NCBI RefSeq assembly: GCF_030408795.1
Contig: NZ_CP047211.1
Location: forward strand, 1-64,000
Length of the DNA: 64,000 bases
Source: Corynebacterium hansenii
GTDB lineage: Bacteria > Actinomycetota > Actinomycetes > Mycobacteriales > Mycobacteriaceae
Direction: 5' to 3'
Shown: piece by piece, positions 14,558 through 23,475 of the stretch
Layout: each line of letters starts with the position of its first letter
Numbering within the stretch: the first letter of the stretch is position 1
Made by a program: the position numbers and the translations under genes
Notes under the pieces: generated by a model
Told to the model about the DNA's origin: nothing
What the model saw: only the letters and a program-made list of their open reading frames with translations
Databases searched by the model: none

Positions 14558-14890
14558 ATGGCCGACACGCAACTTCTGGTCCGGCGGATCAGCCCGTGGA
14601 CCACGATGCGGGTCACCGCGGCGATCAGCGTCATCGGGTTCCTGGCGTGGATGCTCGCGGTCGGGCTGCTCTACCTGCTGTTCGAGGCGATGGGCTTCCG
14701 CGACCGCTTCAACGACCTGCTCGGCGGCGATGCGGCCCTCGGCGTCGGAATGATCTTCGGCGTCGCGGCCGGCGTGGGTCTGCTGTGGGCGGTGCTGGTC
14801 ACCGCGCTGGCGACCCTCGGCACGGTGGTCTACAACGCCTGCTCCGACTTGGTCGGCGGCGTGACGGTGACCCTCGACGACGTTGAATAG
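14558..14890 (+). CDS. DUF3566 membrane protein
   Basis: This is a 110-residue protein with two predicted membrane helices (about 26-48 and 63-90), matching the DUF3566 proteins that follow gyrA throughout Actinobacteria. The N-terminal LLVRRISPWTTMRVT and the late YNACSDLVGGVTVTL are characteristic. The function is unknown. It starts 3 nt after the gyrA stop, so it is co-transcribed and perhaps co-translated with gyrA. Confidence 0.88.
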   Translation: MADTQLLVRRISPWTTMRVTAAISVIGFLAWMLAVGLLYLLFEAMGFRDRFNDLLGGDAALGVGMIFGVAAGVGLLWAVLVTALATLGTVVYNACSDLVGGVTVTLDDVE

Positions 14891-14907
14891 CGGACGTCGA
14901 ATAGCGG

Positions 14908-14955
14908 GGCTTCCCGCTTGTCGACGCCCACGTGGCCGTCGTCAAGCGGGAAGCC
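14908..14955 (+). terminator. Terminator after gyrA-DUF3566
   Basis: Arms GGCTTCCCGCTTG (14908-14920) and CAAGCGGGAAGCC (14943-14955) form a 13-bp stem. CGACG/CGTCG extends it inward past a T-T mismatch. There is no T run. The 3' arm contains CGTCGTCAAGC (14937-14947), one of the recurring 11-mers in this window. Confidence 0.7.
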
Positions 14956-15061
14956 GCCGGAGGCGTGCTTGCGAGTGCGTCGGAAGCGAAGCCCAAAAAG
15001 GTTGCTGACCTGCCGATTTGGTATCCCGCGAGCGTCCGGGTTAAGTTATATCCCGGTTCAG

Positions 15062-15135
15062 GGGCCTATAGCTCAGGCGGTTAGAGCACTTCGCTGATAA
15101 CGAAGGGGTCGGAGGTTCAAGTCCTCCTAGGCCCA
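15062..15135 (+). tRNA. tRNA-Ile (GAT anticodon)
   Basis: This is a 74-nt cloverleaf with acceptor stem GGGCCTA/TAGGCCC, D loop GCTCAGGCGGTTAGAGC, anticodon GAT inside CTTCGCTGATAACGAAG, and T arm GGAGGTTCAAGTCCTCC. CCA is encoded at 15136-15138. Confidence 0.96.
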
Positions 15136-15146
15136 CCACGAACGGG

Positions 15147-15184
15147 CCCCGCGCCGACGAAGTCGAAAGCTCGTCGACGCGGGG
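15147..15184 (+). terminator. Hairpin between tRNA-Ile and tRNA-Ala
   Basis: CCCCGCGCCGACGA (15147-15160) pairs with TCGTCGACGCGGGG (15171-15184) with a single mismatch. TTTCCCGTTTT follows. It probably ends the tRNA-Ile transcript. Confidence 0.6.
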
Positions 15185-15204
15185 TTTCCCGTTTTCCGTG
15201 AACC

Positions 15205-15277
15205 GGGGCATTAGCTCAATTGGTAGAGCACCACCTTTGCAAGGTGGGGGTCAGGAGTTCGATTCTCCTATGCTCCA
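15205..15277 (+). tRNA. tRNA-Ala (TGC anticodon)
   Basis: This is a 73-nt cloverleaf with acceptor GGGGCAT/ATGCTCC (one G-T pair), D arm GCTCAATTGGTAGAGC, anticodon TGC in CCACCTTTGCAAGGTGG, and T arm AGGAGTTCGATTCTCCT. CCA is not encoded. Confidence 0.96.
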
Positions 15278-15318
15278 CGACAGATCCCTGCGTGGCCCAC
15301 GCAGGATCCGCGCAACGA

Positions 15319-15346
15319 AGCCCCCGTCGGTTCGCCGGCGGGGGCT
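15319..15346 (+). terminator. Terminator after tRNA-Ala
   Basis: A 12-bp stem, AGCCCCCGTCGG / CCGGCGGGGGCT, is closed by a TTCG tetraloop (15331-15334) and followed by TTCGCGTTT. Confidence 0.8.
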
Positions 15347-15367
15347 TTCGCGTTTCGGGGCAAGCGA

Positions 15368-15406
15368 AAGCGGCGCCCTCCCGAGTGATTCGGGAGGGCG
15401 CCGCTT
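15368..15406 (-). terminator. Bidirectional hairpin ending the Ala/Lys-rich gene
   Basis: GCGGCGCCCTCCCGA (15370-15384) and TCGGGAGGGCGCCGC (15390-15404) are perfect complements around GTGAT. Two more A-T pairs extend the stem to 17 bp. It lies 47 nt past the stop of the minus-strand gene at 15453. Confidence 0.7.
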
Positions 15407-15452
15407 CGTCGTTCTGTGGCGGGGCCGATGCCACGGCCGGCCGCCGTGCCGG

Positions 15453-16655
15453 CTACTTGTTCTCGTCGTCGAGGATCGGCTTCGGGGCCTCGTCGACCTG
15501 CTCCGGCATCTGGCCCGGGTTCGGGGCGCCCGGCTTGGGGGCGTTGCCCTTGCCCTTGGCCGCACCCGGCTTCGGGGCCGCGCCCTTCGCGCCGCCCGGC
15601 TTCGGGGCGTTCGCCTTCGGGGCCTTGACCTCGGACTGGACCTTCACCTCGGTCGGGGCGACGTCGCCGGAGACGTCGGCGTCGGTGGACTTGGCGCCGC
15701 CGGCCTTCGCGGCCTCCTTCTGCGACTCCGCGGCGGCCTTCTCCTCGGCGGCCTTGGCCTCCTGGGTCTTCTTCTCGGCGGTGGCGCGCTCCTCGGCCGC
15801 CTTCTTTTCCGCGGCCTTCTTGGCGTCCTCGGCCTTCTCTGCGGCCTTCTCGGCGGCGTCGGCGCGCTTGTCGGCGGCGTCGGCCTGGGCGGCGGCCGTG
15901 GTGGACTTCGCGGCGGCGGCCTTCTCGTCGGCCGCGGCCTTGGCCTCATCGGCCTTCTTCTCCGCGGCGTCCTTGACTTCGGCGGCCTTGTCGGCGGCGG
16001 CGTCCTTGGCTTCCGCGGCCTTCGCGGCGACGGTGTCCTTGACCTCCGCGGCCTTCTGCTTCACCGGGGCGGGATCGACCGGCATCTTGTCGCCGGACTT
16101 CAGCTTCCAGACGATCGCGGCGACGACGGCGGCGACGACCGCGAAGATGATCGAACCGGTGGCGATGCGGCCGGCCTTGGCGCGGCGCGCCTCCTTGCCC
16201 GACAGCTTGTCGGCGGTCTGCTGGACCTTCTTCTCCAGGTCCTTCCGGCCGGCCTTCGCGCGCTTGGCCAGATCCTTGCGGGTCTTCTTGGCCTCGCGGC
16301 GGGCCTTCCAGCCCTTCTTGTCGGCCTTCTTGCGCAGCTTGGCCACCTTCTTGGCGCTCTGCTTGCGGTTCTTCTCGCCGGCCTTCTTCAGGTCGGCGAC
16401 GCCGTCGGCGGCGCGCTCGCGCAGGTCGTCGGCCTCGGAGGCGACGTCGTCGCCGAAGTCCTGGAGCTGGTCACGGGCCTGATCGGCGAGCGCCGAGGCC
16501 TTCTTCATGGTCTCCTTGTTCCGCTTTTCCGCGACCTTCTTTGCGTCTTGCAACGTGTCGTACAGTTCTGCGGCCTTCTTGTCGCGGTAGTCGGCGTATG
16601 TCTCGTAAGCCGACTTGGCGCCCTTGAGAGCCAGCGAAACGGTGCTGGGGTACAT
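15453..16655 (-). CDS. Ala/Lys-rich coiled-coil single-pass membrane protein
   Basis: No family was recognised. The 400-residue product has a short start MYPSTVSLALKGAKSAYETYADYRDKK, then highly charged Lys/Ala/Asp/Glu heptad-like sequence to about residue 160. One membrane helix follows at about 163-183 (SIIFAVVAAVVAAIVW). A long AxxKxxE-type repetitive segment with many KAAEEKAAAE-like blocks runs to about 330, and a Pro/Gly/Lys tail with repeated AxKPGxAKG ends the protein. It resembles apolipoprotein-like or cell-envelope tethering coiled coils. A role at the envelope is inference from composition only. Confidence 0.8.
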   Translation of the reverse strand: MYPSTVSLALKGAKSAYETYADYRDKKAAELYDTLQDAKKVAEKRNKETMKKASALADQARDQLQDFGDDVASEADDLRERAADGVADLKKAGEKNRKQSAKKVAKLRKKADKKGWKARREAKKTRKDLAKRAKAGRKDLEKKVQQTADKLSGKEARRAKAGRIATGSIIFAVVAAVVAAIVWKLKSGDKMPVDPAPVKQKAAEVKDTVAAKAAEAKDAAADKAAEVKDAAEKKADEAKAAADEKAAAAKSTTAAAQADAADKRADAAEKAAEKAEDAKKAAEKKAAEERATAEKKTQEAKAAEEKAAAESQKEAAKAGGAKSTDADVSGDVAPTEVKVQSEVKAPKANAPKPGGAKGAAPKPGAAKGKGNAPKPGAPNPGQMPEQVDEAPKPILDDENK

Positions 16656-16962
16656 GGTGTGGTGCTCTCCTCGTCAGTGTGGACAGTCTCCGTGGCCGAG
16701 CGCCCGGTGCGGGCGCACGATGGCACGATGTTCACCTTCCAGCGTATTCATTTCCGGCCGCTCCGGTGGCGGGTCCGCGGATGTCCCGCAGTTGCGCCGC
16801 CCCGTCCTCGGGTGCCGCCCCGGGAGCGCCGCATTGTCTGCCGTGTCGTCCGCCGGGTTGGCTCGTGGCGTACGCCGAGTCGTCCGCCGTGTCAGGTCCT
16901 GTGGCGTCCGCCGCGCCGACCGTCGTTGATGAAGTCGCGGAATGGCCGGTATCCTCGGCCAG
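16656..16962. other. Divergent promoter region, coiled-coil gene / ppiA
   Basis: About 300 nt without a supported gene. It must hold promoters for both divergent neighbours. GGTATCCT just before ppiA is a possible -10 context. Nothing else stands out. Confidence 0.35.
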
Positions 16963-17499
16963 GTGACCATGAAAACCGCCACCGCAACCGTCCACACCAA
17001 CCACGGTGACATCGTCATCGACCTGTTCGGCAACCACGCGCCCGTGACCGTCGACAACTTCGTCGGCCTCGCCGAGGGCACGAAGGAGTACTCCGGGCAG
17101 AACGCCTCCGGCACCGAGTCCGGCCCGTTCTACGACGAGGCGGTGTTCCACCGCATCATCGCCGGCTTCATGATCCAGGGCGGCGACCCGCTGGGCACCG
17201 GCACCGGTGGCCCGGGCTACAACTTCGACGACGAGATCCACCCGGAGCTCCAGTTCGACCGCCCGTACCTGCTGGCCATGGCCAATGCCGGCAAGCGCGG
17301 CGGCCGCGGCACCAACGGCTCGCAGTTCTTCATCACCGTCGTGCCGACGCCGCACCTCAACGGCAACCACACCATCTTCGGCGAGGTCGCCGACGACGAT
17401 TCCCGCAAGGTCGTCGACGAGATCGCGCGCGTCGCCACCGACCACTGGGATCGCCCGCTCGAGCCGGTCGTCATCACCGGCATCGACATCGCCAAGTAA
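16963..17499 (+). CDS. ppiA: Peptidyl-prolyl cis-trans isomerase (cyclophilin)
   Basis: This is a cytoplasmic cyclophilin of 178 residues. Motifs include FHRIIAGFMIQGGDP, the Gly-rich GTGTGGPGYNFDDE loop, LAMANAG and NGSQFFITV, the substrate-binding core, and HTIFGEV near the end. GTG 16963 was chosen because the resulting MTMKTATATVHTNHGDIVIDL matches the start of corynebacterial PpiA. An upstream ATG at 16942 would add seven residues. Confidence 0.94.
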   Translation: MTMKTATATVHTNHGDIVIDLFGNHAPVTVDNFVGLAEGTKEYSGQNASGTESGPFYDEAVFHRIIAGFMIQGGDPLGTGTGGPGYNFDDEIHPELQFDRPYLLAMANAGKRGGRGTNGSQFFITVVPTPHLNGNHTIFGEVADDDSRKVVDEIARVATDHWDRPLEPVVITGIDIAK

Positions 17500-17541
17500 T
17501 TCCCGGCCGGATCGCCCGGCCAGCGCCGACATCCGGCCCCG

Positions 17542-17570
17542 ACGCCGGCGGACATCACGTCCGCCGGCGT
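17542..17570 (+). terminator. Rho-independent terminator of ppiA
   Basis: ACGCCGGCGGAC (17542-17553) and GTCCGCCGGCGT (17559-17570) form a perfect 12-bp stem with loop ATCAC, followed directly by TTTTTT. Confidence 0.92.
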
Positions 17571-17607
17571 TTTTTCATGCCCGCGGGAGGGCAGCACCGG
17601 CGAAGAG

Positions 17608-17655
17608 AGGAGCCGCCGCACGGAGGAGCCGCCGCACGGAGGAACCGCCGCACCA
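17608..17655. repeat. Three 16-nt tandem repeats
   Basis: The unit AGGAGCCGCCGCACGG occurs at 17608-17623 and 17624-17639, and a third copy with small changes lies at 17640-17655. It is in non-coding sequence after the ppiA terminator. Confidence 0.75.
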
Positions 17656-17695
17656 AGGCACGGACCAAGGGCAGTGTGGAGCGCCTCCGGACGTT

Positions 17696-17761
17696 AAACC
17701 CACCCCGAATGTGCAGACCCACCTGCTGTAACGGGTGGCTCTGCGCATTCGGGGTGGGTTT
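17696..17761. repeat. Palindromic intergenic repeat, copy 1
   Basis: The outer arms ACCCACCCCGAATGTGCA and TGCGCATTCGGGGTGGGT and the inner arms CCACC/GGTGG enclose an asymmetric loop TGCTGTAAC. Copies 2 and 3 lie at 42652-42715 and 56690-56752. The loop gives the element a direction; copies 1 and 2 point the same way. Confidence 0.85.
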
Positions 17762-17893
17762 GCGGCAACGGAGGGGAGGCCGCCTGGGAATCGGGCGGGT
17801 GGAGCCGGGGGAAGCCCGAAGCGCTGAGTGATTCGTTGGCTGCACATGTGCGAACTCTCGATGTGAACTTCAGGGGTAGTGGGGGAGGGGGTG

Positions 17894-18300
17894 TCTTCCA
17901 CATGTCCACAGCCCTGTGGATGGTTTTCTCGACGGTCCGTCCACCCATCCATCAAGGTTTTGATCACTTTACGACGCAACCGTAGGAAACGAACGGCGTT
18001 CTCCGAAAGCTCCACAGGGATGTCCACACTTGTGGATAATTCCACTGTTGTAATTTACGAAAAGCCGTGCGAAACCGTTGAAAATCAGGTGAACAAGGGG
18101 TTACGACGAGACCCACTGGGGTATCTGCTGGTGTTGTGCACAGGATCATCCACAGGCTGTGGAGAATGTGGACAGTTTCACACGGTGTTAGTCGGCGAAC
18201 TTTACGGAAATCGTCGTCGAAACCATCCACAGGTGTCCACAGCGGAGGAACACCGTTCATCCACAAATTACACCGTTGATACACAGTTTTCTGTGGATAA
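17894..18300. other. Second cluster of DnaA-box-like sites
   Basis: Within about 410 nt there are at least 13 TTATCCACA-like 9-mers on either strand: 17894, 17902, 17915, 18008, 18020, 18031, 18134, 18146, 18158, 18167, 18223, 18233 and 18257, plus 18292. The sites at 18031-18039 and 18292-18300 are TGTGGATAA, the exact E. coli consensus on the minus strand. The stretch 17940-18110 is clearly AT-rich for this genome. The 11-mer ACTTTACGACG brackets the cluster in opposite orientations (17966-17976 and 18372-18382). No convincing gene lies between 17500 and 18617. Confidence 0.75.
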
Positions 18301-18558
18301 CTTCGACAAGGGTCCGTGGCCCATCAACCGGCGATTGGCGTTAACTGTTGCCCGATCCGGGGGTACGCAGGCGTCGTAAAGTACCCCCGCACCCGGGCAA
18401 AAGTGGATCCGTCCGGAAGCAGGAGCGCCCCGGACAAAGACGTTTGAGCACGAAGAACGGCGCAAAGATAGAAGAATCCGGATCGAGCCGAATTCAGACG
18501 AGGAAAGGCCCCGGTACGACGACCACTCCGCCGAAGAAGAAGGCCTCGCCAAAGAAAA

Positions 18559-18585
18559 ACGCCCCGCGCACGAGGCGCGGGGCGT
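18559..18585 (-). terminator. Rho-independent terminator of crgA
   Basis: On the minus strand ACGCCCCGCGC, loop CTCGT and GCGCGGGGCGT are followed by TTTTCTTT. It lies about 30 nt beyond the crgA stop. Confidence 0.88.
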
Positions 18586-18617
18586 GGGAAAAGCCGGAAG
18601 CCGGCTTGGGTGAGGCG

Positions 18618-18887
18618 TCAGCGCCAACCCATGGTCATCAGCAGGCCCAGGACGAACATGCCGAAGCCGATGACGTAGTTCCAGGCGTTGAGGTCCACCA
18701 TGAACGGGATCTTCGGGCCCGCGATGTAGTTGACCACCAGCCACAGCAGGCCCACGGCCATCAGGCCGAACATGATGATCTTGTACCACGTCGGGGTCTG
18801 GGTGGTGTTGATCTTCACCGGGGTGCGGCTGACCCCGGAGCCGCCGGCCGGCGCGTTGGTCGTGCGATTCACCTTTGCCTTGGGCAT
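18618..18887 (-). CDS. crgA: Cell division protein CrgA
   Basis: CrgA is a small actinobacterial membrane protein that interacts with FtsZ and the septal PBP machinery. The 89-residue product has a basic Thr/Asn-rich N terminus ([10 protein letters not shown]), the conserved [13 protein letters not shown] entry to the first helix (about 37-55), the loop [19 protein letters not shown] and a second helix ending at TMGWR. The length fits the family. It is divergent from pabA. Confidence 0.93.
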   Translation of the reverse strand: MPKAKVNRTTNAPAGGSGVSRTPVKINTTQTPTWYKIIMFGLMAVGLLWLVVNYIAGPKIPFMVDLNAWNYVIGFGMFVLGLLMTMGWR

Positions 18888-19036
18888 CGGATCCCCATTC
18901 CATCTCGTAGTCGGTGCTCGTGGTCGCTCGTCGCGGCCGATGCTCGCGATCGGCGCGGCGGCCACCGGGGCGGGAGGCGCCGGAAAACGGCGCCCGGCCC
19001 TCATCTGCGACCAATCTACCAGTATGATTCTGGCCC

Positions 19037-19702
19037 ATGCGCATCCTCGTCGTCGACAACTATGACAGCTTCGTCTTCAATCTGGTCCAGTACCTCGGCC
19101 AGCTCGGTGAGTCGACGACCGTGTGGCGCAACGACGACGAACGGCTCGCGGACCCCACCGCCGTCGCCCGCGACTTCGACGCCGTCCTGCTGTCGCCCGG
19201 CCCCGGCACCCCCGCCGACGCCGGGCAAACCCCCGCGATGGTCCGCGCCTGCGCCGACGCGCGCACCCCGCTGCTCGGCGTGTGCCTGGGCCATCAGGCC
19301 ATCGGCGAGGTCTTCGGCGCCACCGTCGTCCGCGCCGACGAGCTGCTCCACGGCAAGACCTCCCCGGTGTCCCACGACGGCACCGGCGTGCTGCGCGACC
19401 TGCCCGTCCCGTTCACGGCGACGCGGTACCACTCGCTGACCATCGACGAAAAGACGCTTCCCGACGAGCTCATCGCCACCGCGCACACCCCCTCCGGGAT
19501 GCTCATGGCCATGCGGCACCGCGACCTGCCCATCCACGGGGTGCAGTTCCACCCCGAATCCGTGCTCACCCAGTACGGCCACCGCATGCTGGCGAACTGG
19601 CTGGCGGAGGCCGGCGGGTCCTACCCCGAGTCCCTGCTCGCGTCGCTCGAGGAGGAGCAGGCCGGGTACCAGCGCGCCTTCGACGACGTCGTCGCCGGCT
19701 GA
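19037..19702 (+). CDS. pabA: Glutamine amidotransferase, aminodeoxychorismate/anthranilate synthase component II
   Basis: This is the class I glutaminase subunit that supplies ammonia for p-aminobenzoate (folate) or anthranilate (tryptophan) synthesis. The 221-residue protein has the start [26 protein letters not shown], the nucleophile motif [11 protein letters not shown] (Cys near residue 79), the oxyanion region HGKTSPV, and the His/Glu pair in [11 protein letters not shown]. In corynebacteria this orphan copy between crgA and pknB is usually named trpG or pabA. No component I gene is nearby, so the exact pathway is inferred. Confidence 0.9.
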   Translation: MRILVVDNYDSFVFNLVQYLGQLGESTTVWRNDDERLADPTAVARDFDAVLLSPGPGTPADAGQTPAMVRACADARTPLLGVCLGHQAIGEVFGATVVRADELLHGKTSPVSHDGTGVLRDLPVPFTATRYHSLTIDEKTLPDELIATAHTPSGMLMAMRHRDLPIHGVQFHPESVLTQYGHRMLANWLAEAGGSYPESLLASLEEEQAGYQRAFDDVVAG

Positions 19703-19787
19703 CCCGGCGGCGGTCGCGGTCACGATCGCGGGCGCCCGCGATCAACCGGTTCCGCCCGCACCACCCCGACCGACCCCGCACACGCGA

Positions 19788-19824
19788 CGAGGCCCGGCCC
19801 CCCTTCGGGAGGGACCGGGCCTCG
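19788..19824. terminator. Bidirectional terminator between pabA and pknB
   Basis: CGAGGCCCGG (19788-19797) pairs with CCGGGCCTCG (19815-19824), and CCCTTCGGG lies at the tip. The convergent genes on both sides end within about 90 nt. Confidence 0.75.
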
Positions 19825-19855
19825 GTCGTCGTCGGCGCCTACGTGGCTACCACCT

Positions 19856-21877
19856 TCAATTCCCGGGCAATCTCGGGACGGGCAGCCCGCCGTCGTCCTC
19901 GGGCGGGTTGCTCACGCCCAGGACGAAGACCTCCAGTTCGACGGTTCCGCCCTTGCCCACCACGCCATCGCGGGCCGGGCGCTGCCCGTTGACGGTGTCG
20001 ACCCGCGTCGGGTCGAGGGTCGTGACCTCGCGGCGGTTGATCGTGCCGGTGAACCCGGCGTCGCGAAGCATCCGTTCGGCCTCCCCGAACTTGCGGCCCT
20101 GCAGGTCCGGCATGCGCACCTGGTTGCCGCGCGACACGCGGACCTCGATGGCGGTGCCGGTGGGCAGGCGCTCGCCGGCCTGCGGCACCTCGAGGACGCG
20201 GCCCTCCGGCTCGGGCGAGTCGACTTCGACGACCTGGACCACGAAGCCGGCGGATTCCAGCGTCGTGCGCGCCGACTCCAGATCCTGGCCCGCGACGTCG
20301 GGCACCGTCCGGGTCTCCGGGCCGGAGGACACCGTCAGAGTCACGCGCGTGCCCTTGGACACCTGCGAGCCCGCGGCCGGCGATTGGTCGATGACGTGCC
20401 CGCGCTTGATGTCGGGCGACGCCTGCTCGCGCAGCGACGGGTCGACCTGCAGGCCGGCCTCCTCCAGGAGCTTCCGCGCTTCCTCGGCGGGCTTGTCGCG
20501 CACGTCCGGGACGTCGGTGATCTCGCGGCCCGACGACACCTTCAGCACCACCGACGACCCCTTGGGCAGCCCCGACCCGAACGACGGCTCGGTGCCGATC
20601 ACGAACCCGCGCGCGATGTCCGGGTGCGGCTCATCCCGGCGGTCGACCTTGAAACCGGCGTCCTCGAGCATCTTCTGCGCCTGGTCGGCGGGCATCCCCT
20701 CGACCTGCGGGATGGCCACGGACTGGTTCTGCCCCGCATTGGTGAAGAGGTTGTAGGACACCATGCCCACCCCGCCGAGCAGCAGCACCGCGACGGCCAG
20801 CCACGCGATGGTGGCCAGCCGCGCCCGCTTGTTCTCGTCGTCGCGCTGGGCGGCCTCGCCCGCTTTGCGACGGGCCGGTGCGGCATCCGATCGCCGCGGA
20901 GTGGCGGCGGCGCCCGCTCCGGCACCGGCCGCGGCGGCGGTGCGCGTCCTGGTCGACGGACCGGCGGCGGCCATCGCCGTCGTGGGTTCGTCGTCGTCCA
21001 GATGCGGCAGCGCGGCCAGCGGGATCTCGCCACGGCTGATGCGGCGCAGCTCCTCGGCGAAATCCGCCGCCGTGTCGTACCGCTCCGAGGGATCCTTGGC
21101 CATCGCCGTGAGCAATACCGCGTCCAGCGCCGTGCCTTCTTCGTCGGAAAGCCCGCCGACCAGGCTCGACGGCAACGGGGGATCGTCCTGGACATGCTGG
21201 TACGCCACCGACAGGGGCGTTTCGCCCGTGAACGGCGGCTGGCCGGTCAGCGACTCGAAGAACACGCAGCCGAGGCTGTAGATGTCCGAGCGCGCATCGG
21301 CGGTCTTGCCGCGCGCCTGCTCCGGCGACAGGTACTGCGCCGTGCCAATCACCGCCGCGGTCTGCGTCATGGTCGTCGAATCGCCCATCGCGCGGGCGAT
21401 GCCGAAGTCCATGACCTTCACCGCGCCGGTGTTGGTCAGCATGATGTTCGCCGGCTTCACGTCGCGGTGGATGATGCCCTGCTGGTGCGAGAAATCCAGG
21501 GCGTCGCACACGTCCGCGAGGATCGACGCCGCCCGCCGCGGATCCATCGGGCCCTCGCGTCGCACGATGTCGCGCAGGGTCTCGCCCTGCACCAGCTCCA
21601 TGACGATGTACGGCACCGTGCCCATCGGGCCGGCGGTCTCGCCGGTGTCGAAGACGGAGACGATGACCGGGTGATTGAGGAACGCCGCGTTCTTGGCCTC
21701 GCGGCGGAAGCGTTCGAGGAAGTTCTCGTCGCGCGCGAGGTCCGCCCGCATCATCTTCACCGCGACCTCGCGGCCGAGCAACGTGTCGTTGGCGGAGTAG
21801 ACGTCGGACATGCCGCCGACGCCGATGAGCCCGCCGAGCCGGTAGCGGCCGGAGAGGAGTTCGTCGCCGGTGGTCAT
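19856..21877 (-). CDS. pknB: Serine/threonine protein kinase PknB with PASTA domains
   Basis: PknB is an essential transmembrane kinase that senses cell-wall fragments and controls growth and division. The product is 673 residues. The Hanks-type kinase domain (about 10-275) shows GVGGMSDVY, the ATP-anchoring Lys in VAVK at residue 41, HRDVKPAN and DFGIARA. A juxtamembrane Ala/Arg segment precedes one membrane helix at about 345-365. Four extracellular PASTA repeats follow (for example QVEGMPADQAQKMLEDAGF and DVRDKPAEEARKLLEEAGL). GCTTTGCGACG at 20862-20872 lies in the juxtamembrane codons. It is the last gene of the fhaA-to-pknB operon. Confidence 0.96.
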   Translation of the reverse strand: MTTGDELLSGRYRLGGLIGVGGMSDVYSANDTLLGREVAVKMMRADLARDENFLERFRREAKNAAFLNHPVIVSVFDTGETAGPMGTVPYIVMELVQGETLRDIVRREGPMDPRRAASILADVCDALDFSHQQGIIHRDVKPANIMLTNTGAVKVMDFGIARAMGDSTTMTQTAAVIGTAQYLSPEQARGKTADARSDIYSLGCVFFESLTGQPPFTGETPLSVAYQHVQDDPPLPSSLVGGLSDEEGTALDAVLLTAMAKDPSERYDTAADFAEELRRISRGEIPLAALPHLDDDEPTTAMAAAGPSTRTRTAAAAGAGAGAAATPRRSDAAPARRKAGEAAQRDDENKRARLATIAWLAVAVLLLGGVGMVSYNLFTNAGQNQSVAIPQVEGMPADQAQKMLEDAGFKVDRRDEPHPDIARGFVIGTEPSFGSGLPKGSSVVLKVSSGREITDVPDVRDKPAEEARKLLEEAGLQVDPSLREQASPDIKRGHVIDQSPAAGSQVSKGTRVTLTVSSGPETRTVPDVAGQDLESARTTLESAGFVVQVVEVDSPEPEGRVLEVPQAGERLPTGTAIEVRVSRGNQVRMPDLQGRKFGEAERMLRDAGFTGTINRREVTTLDPTRVDTVNGQRPARDGVVGKGGTVELEVFVLGVSNPPEDDGGLPVPRLPGN
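20862..20872 (+). repeat. GCTTTGCGACG copy 1
   Basis: Exact copy of the recurring 11-mer, inside pknB (read there as CGT CGC AAA GC). Confidence 0.85.
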
Positions 21878-21946
21878 CGGAGACTCCCTTCGGTCAGGTC
21901 CTGCAGTATGTGCGCATTTCCTCGGAAAAACATGGTGTCGCTTCCA

Positions 21947-23473
<1,527 letters not shown>

Positions 23474-23475
23474 GA

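Noticed and set aside
17608..17655. Possible CRISPR array
   Set aside because: Only three 16-nt units in direct contact without spacers, and no cas genes in the window.
17879..18379. 166-codon open frame across the DnaA-box cluster
   Set aside because: The region is AT-rich with box-like repeats, codon use is unlike the neighbours, and the translation has no motif. A regulatory or origin role explains it better.
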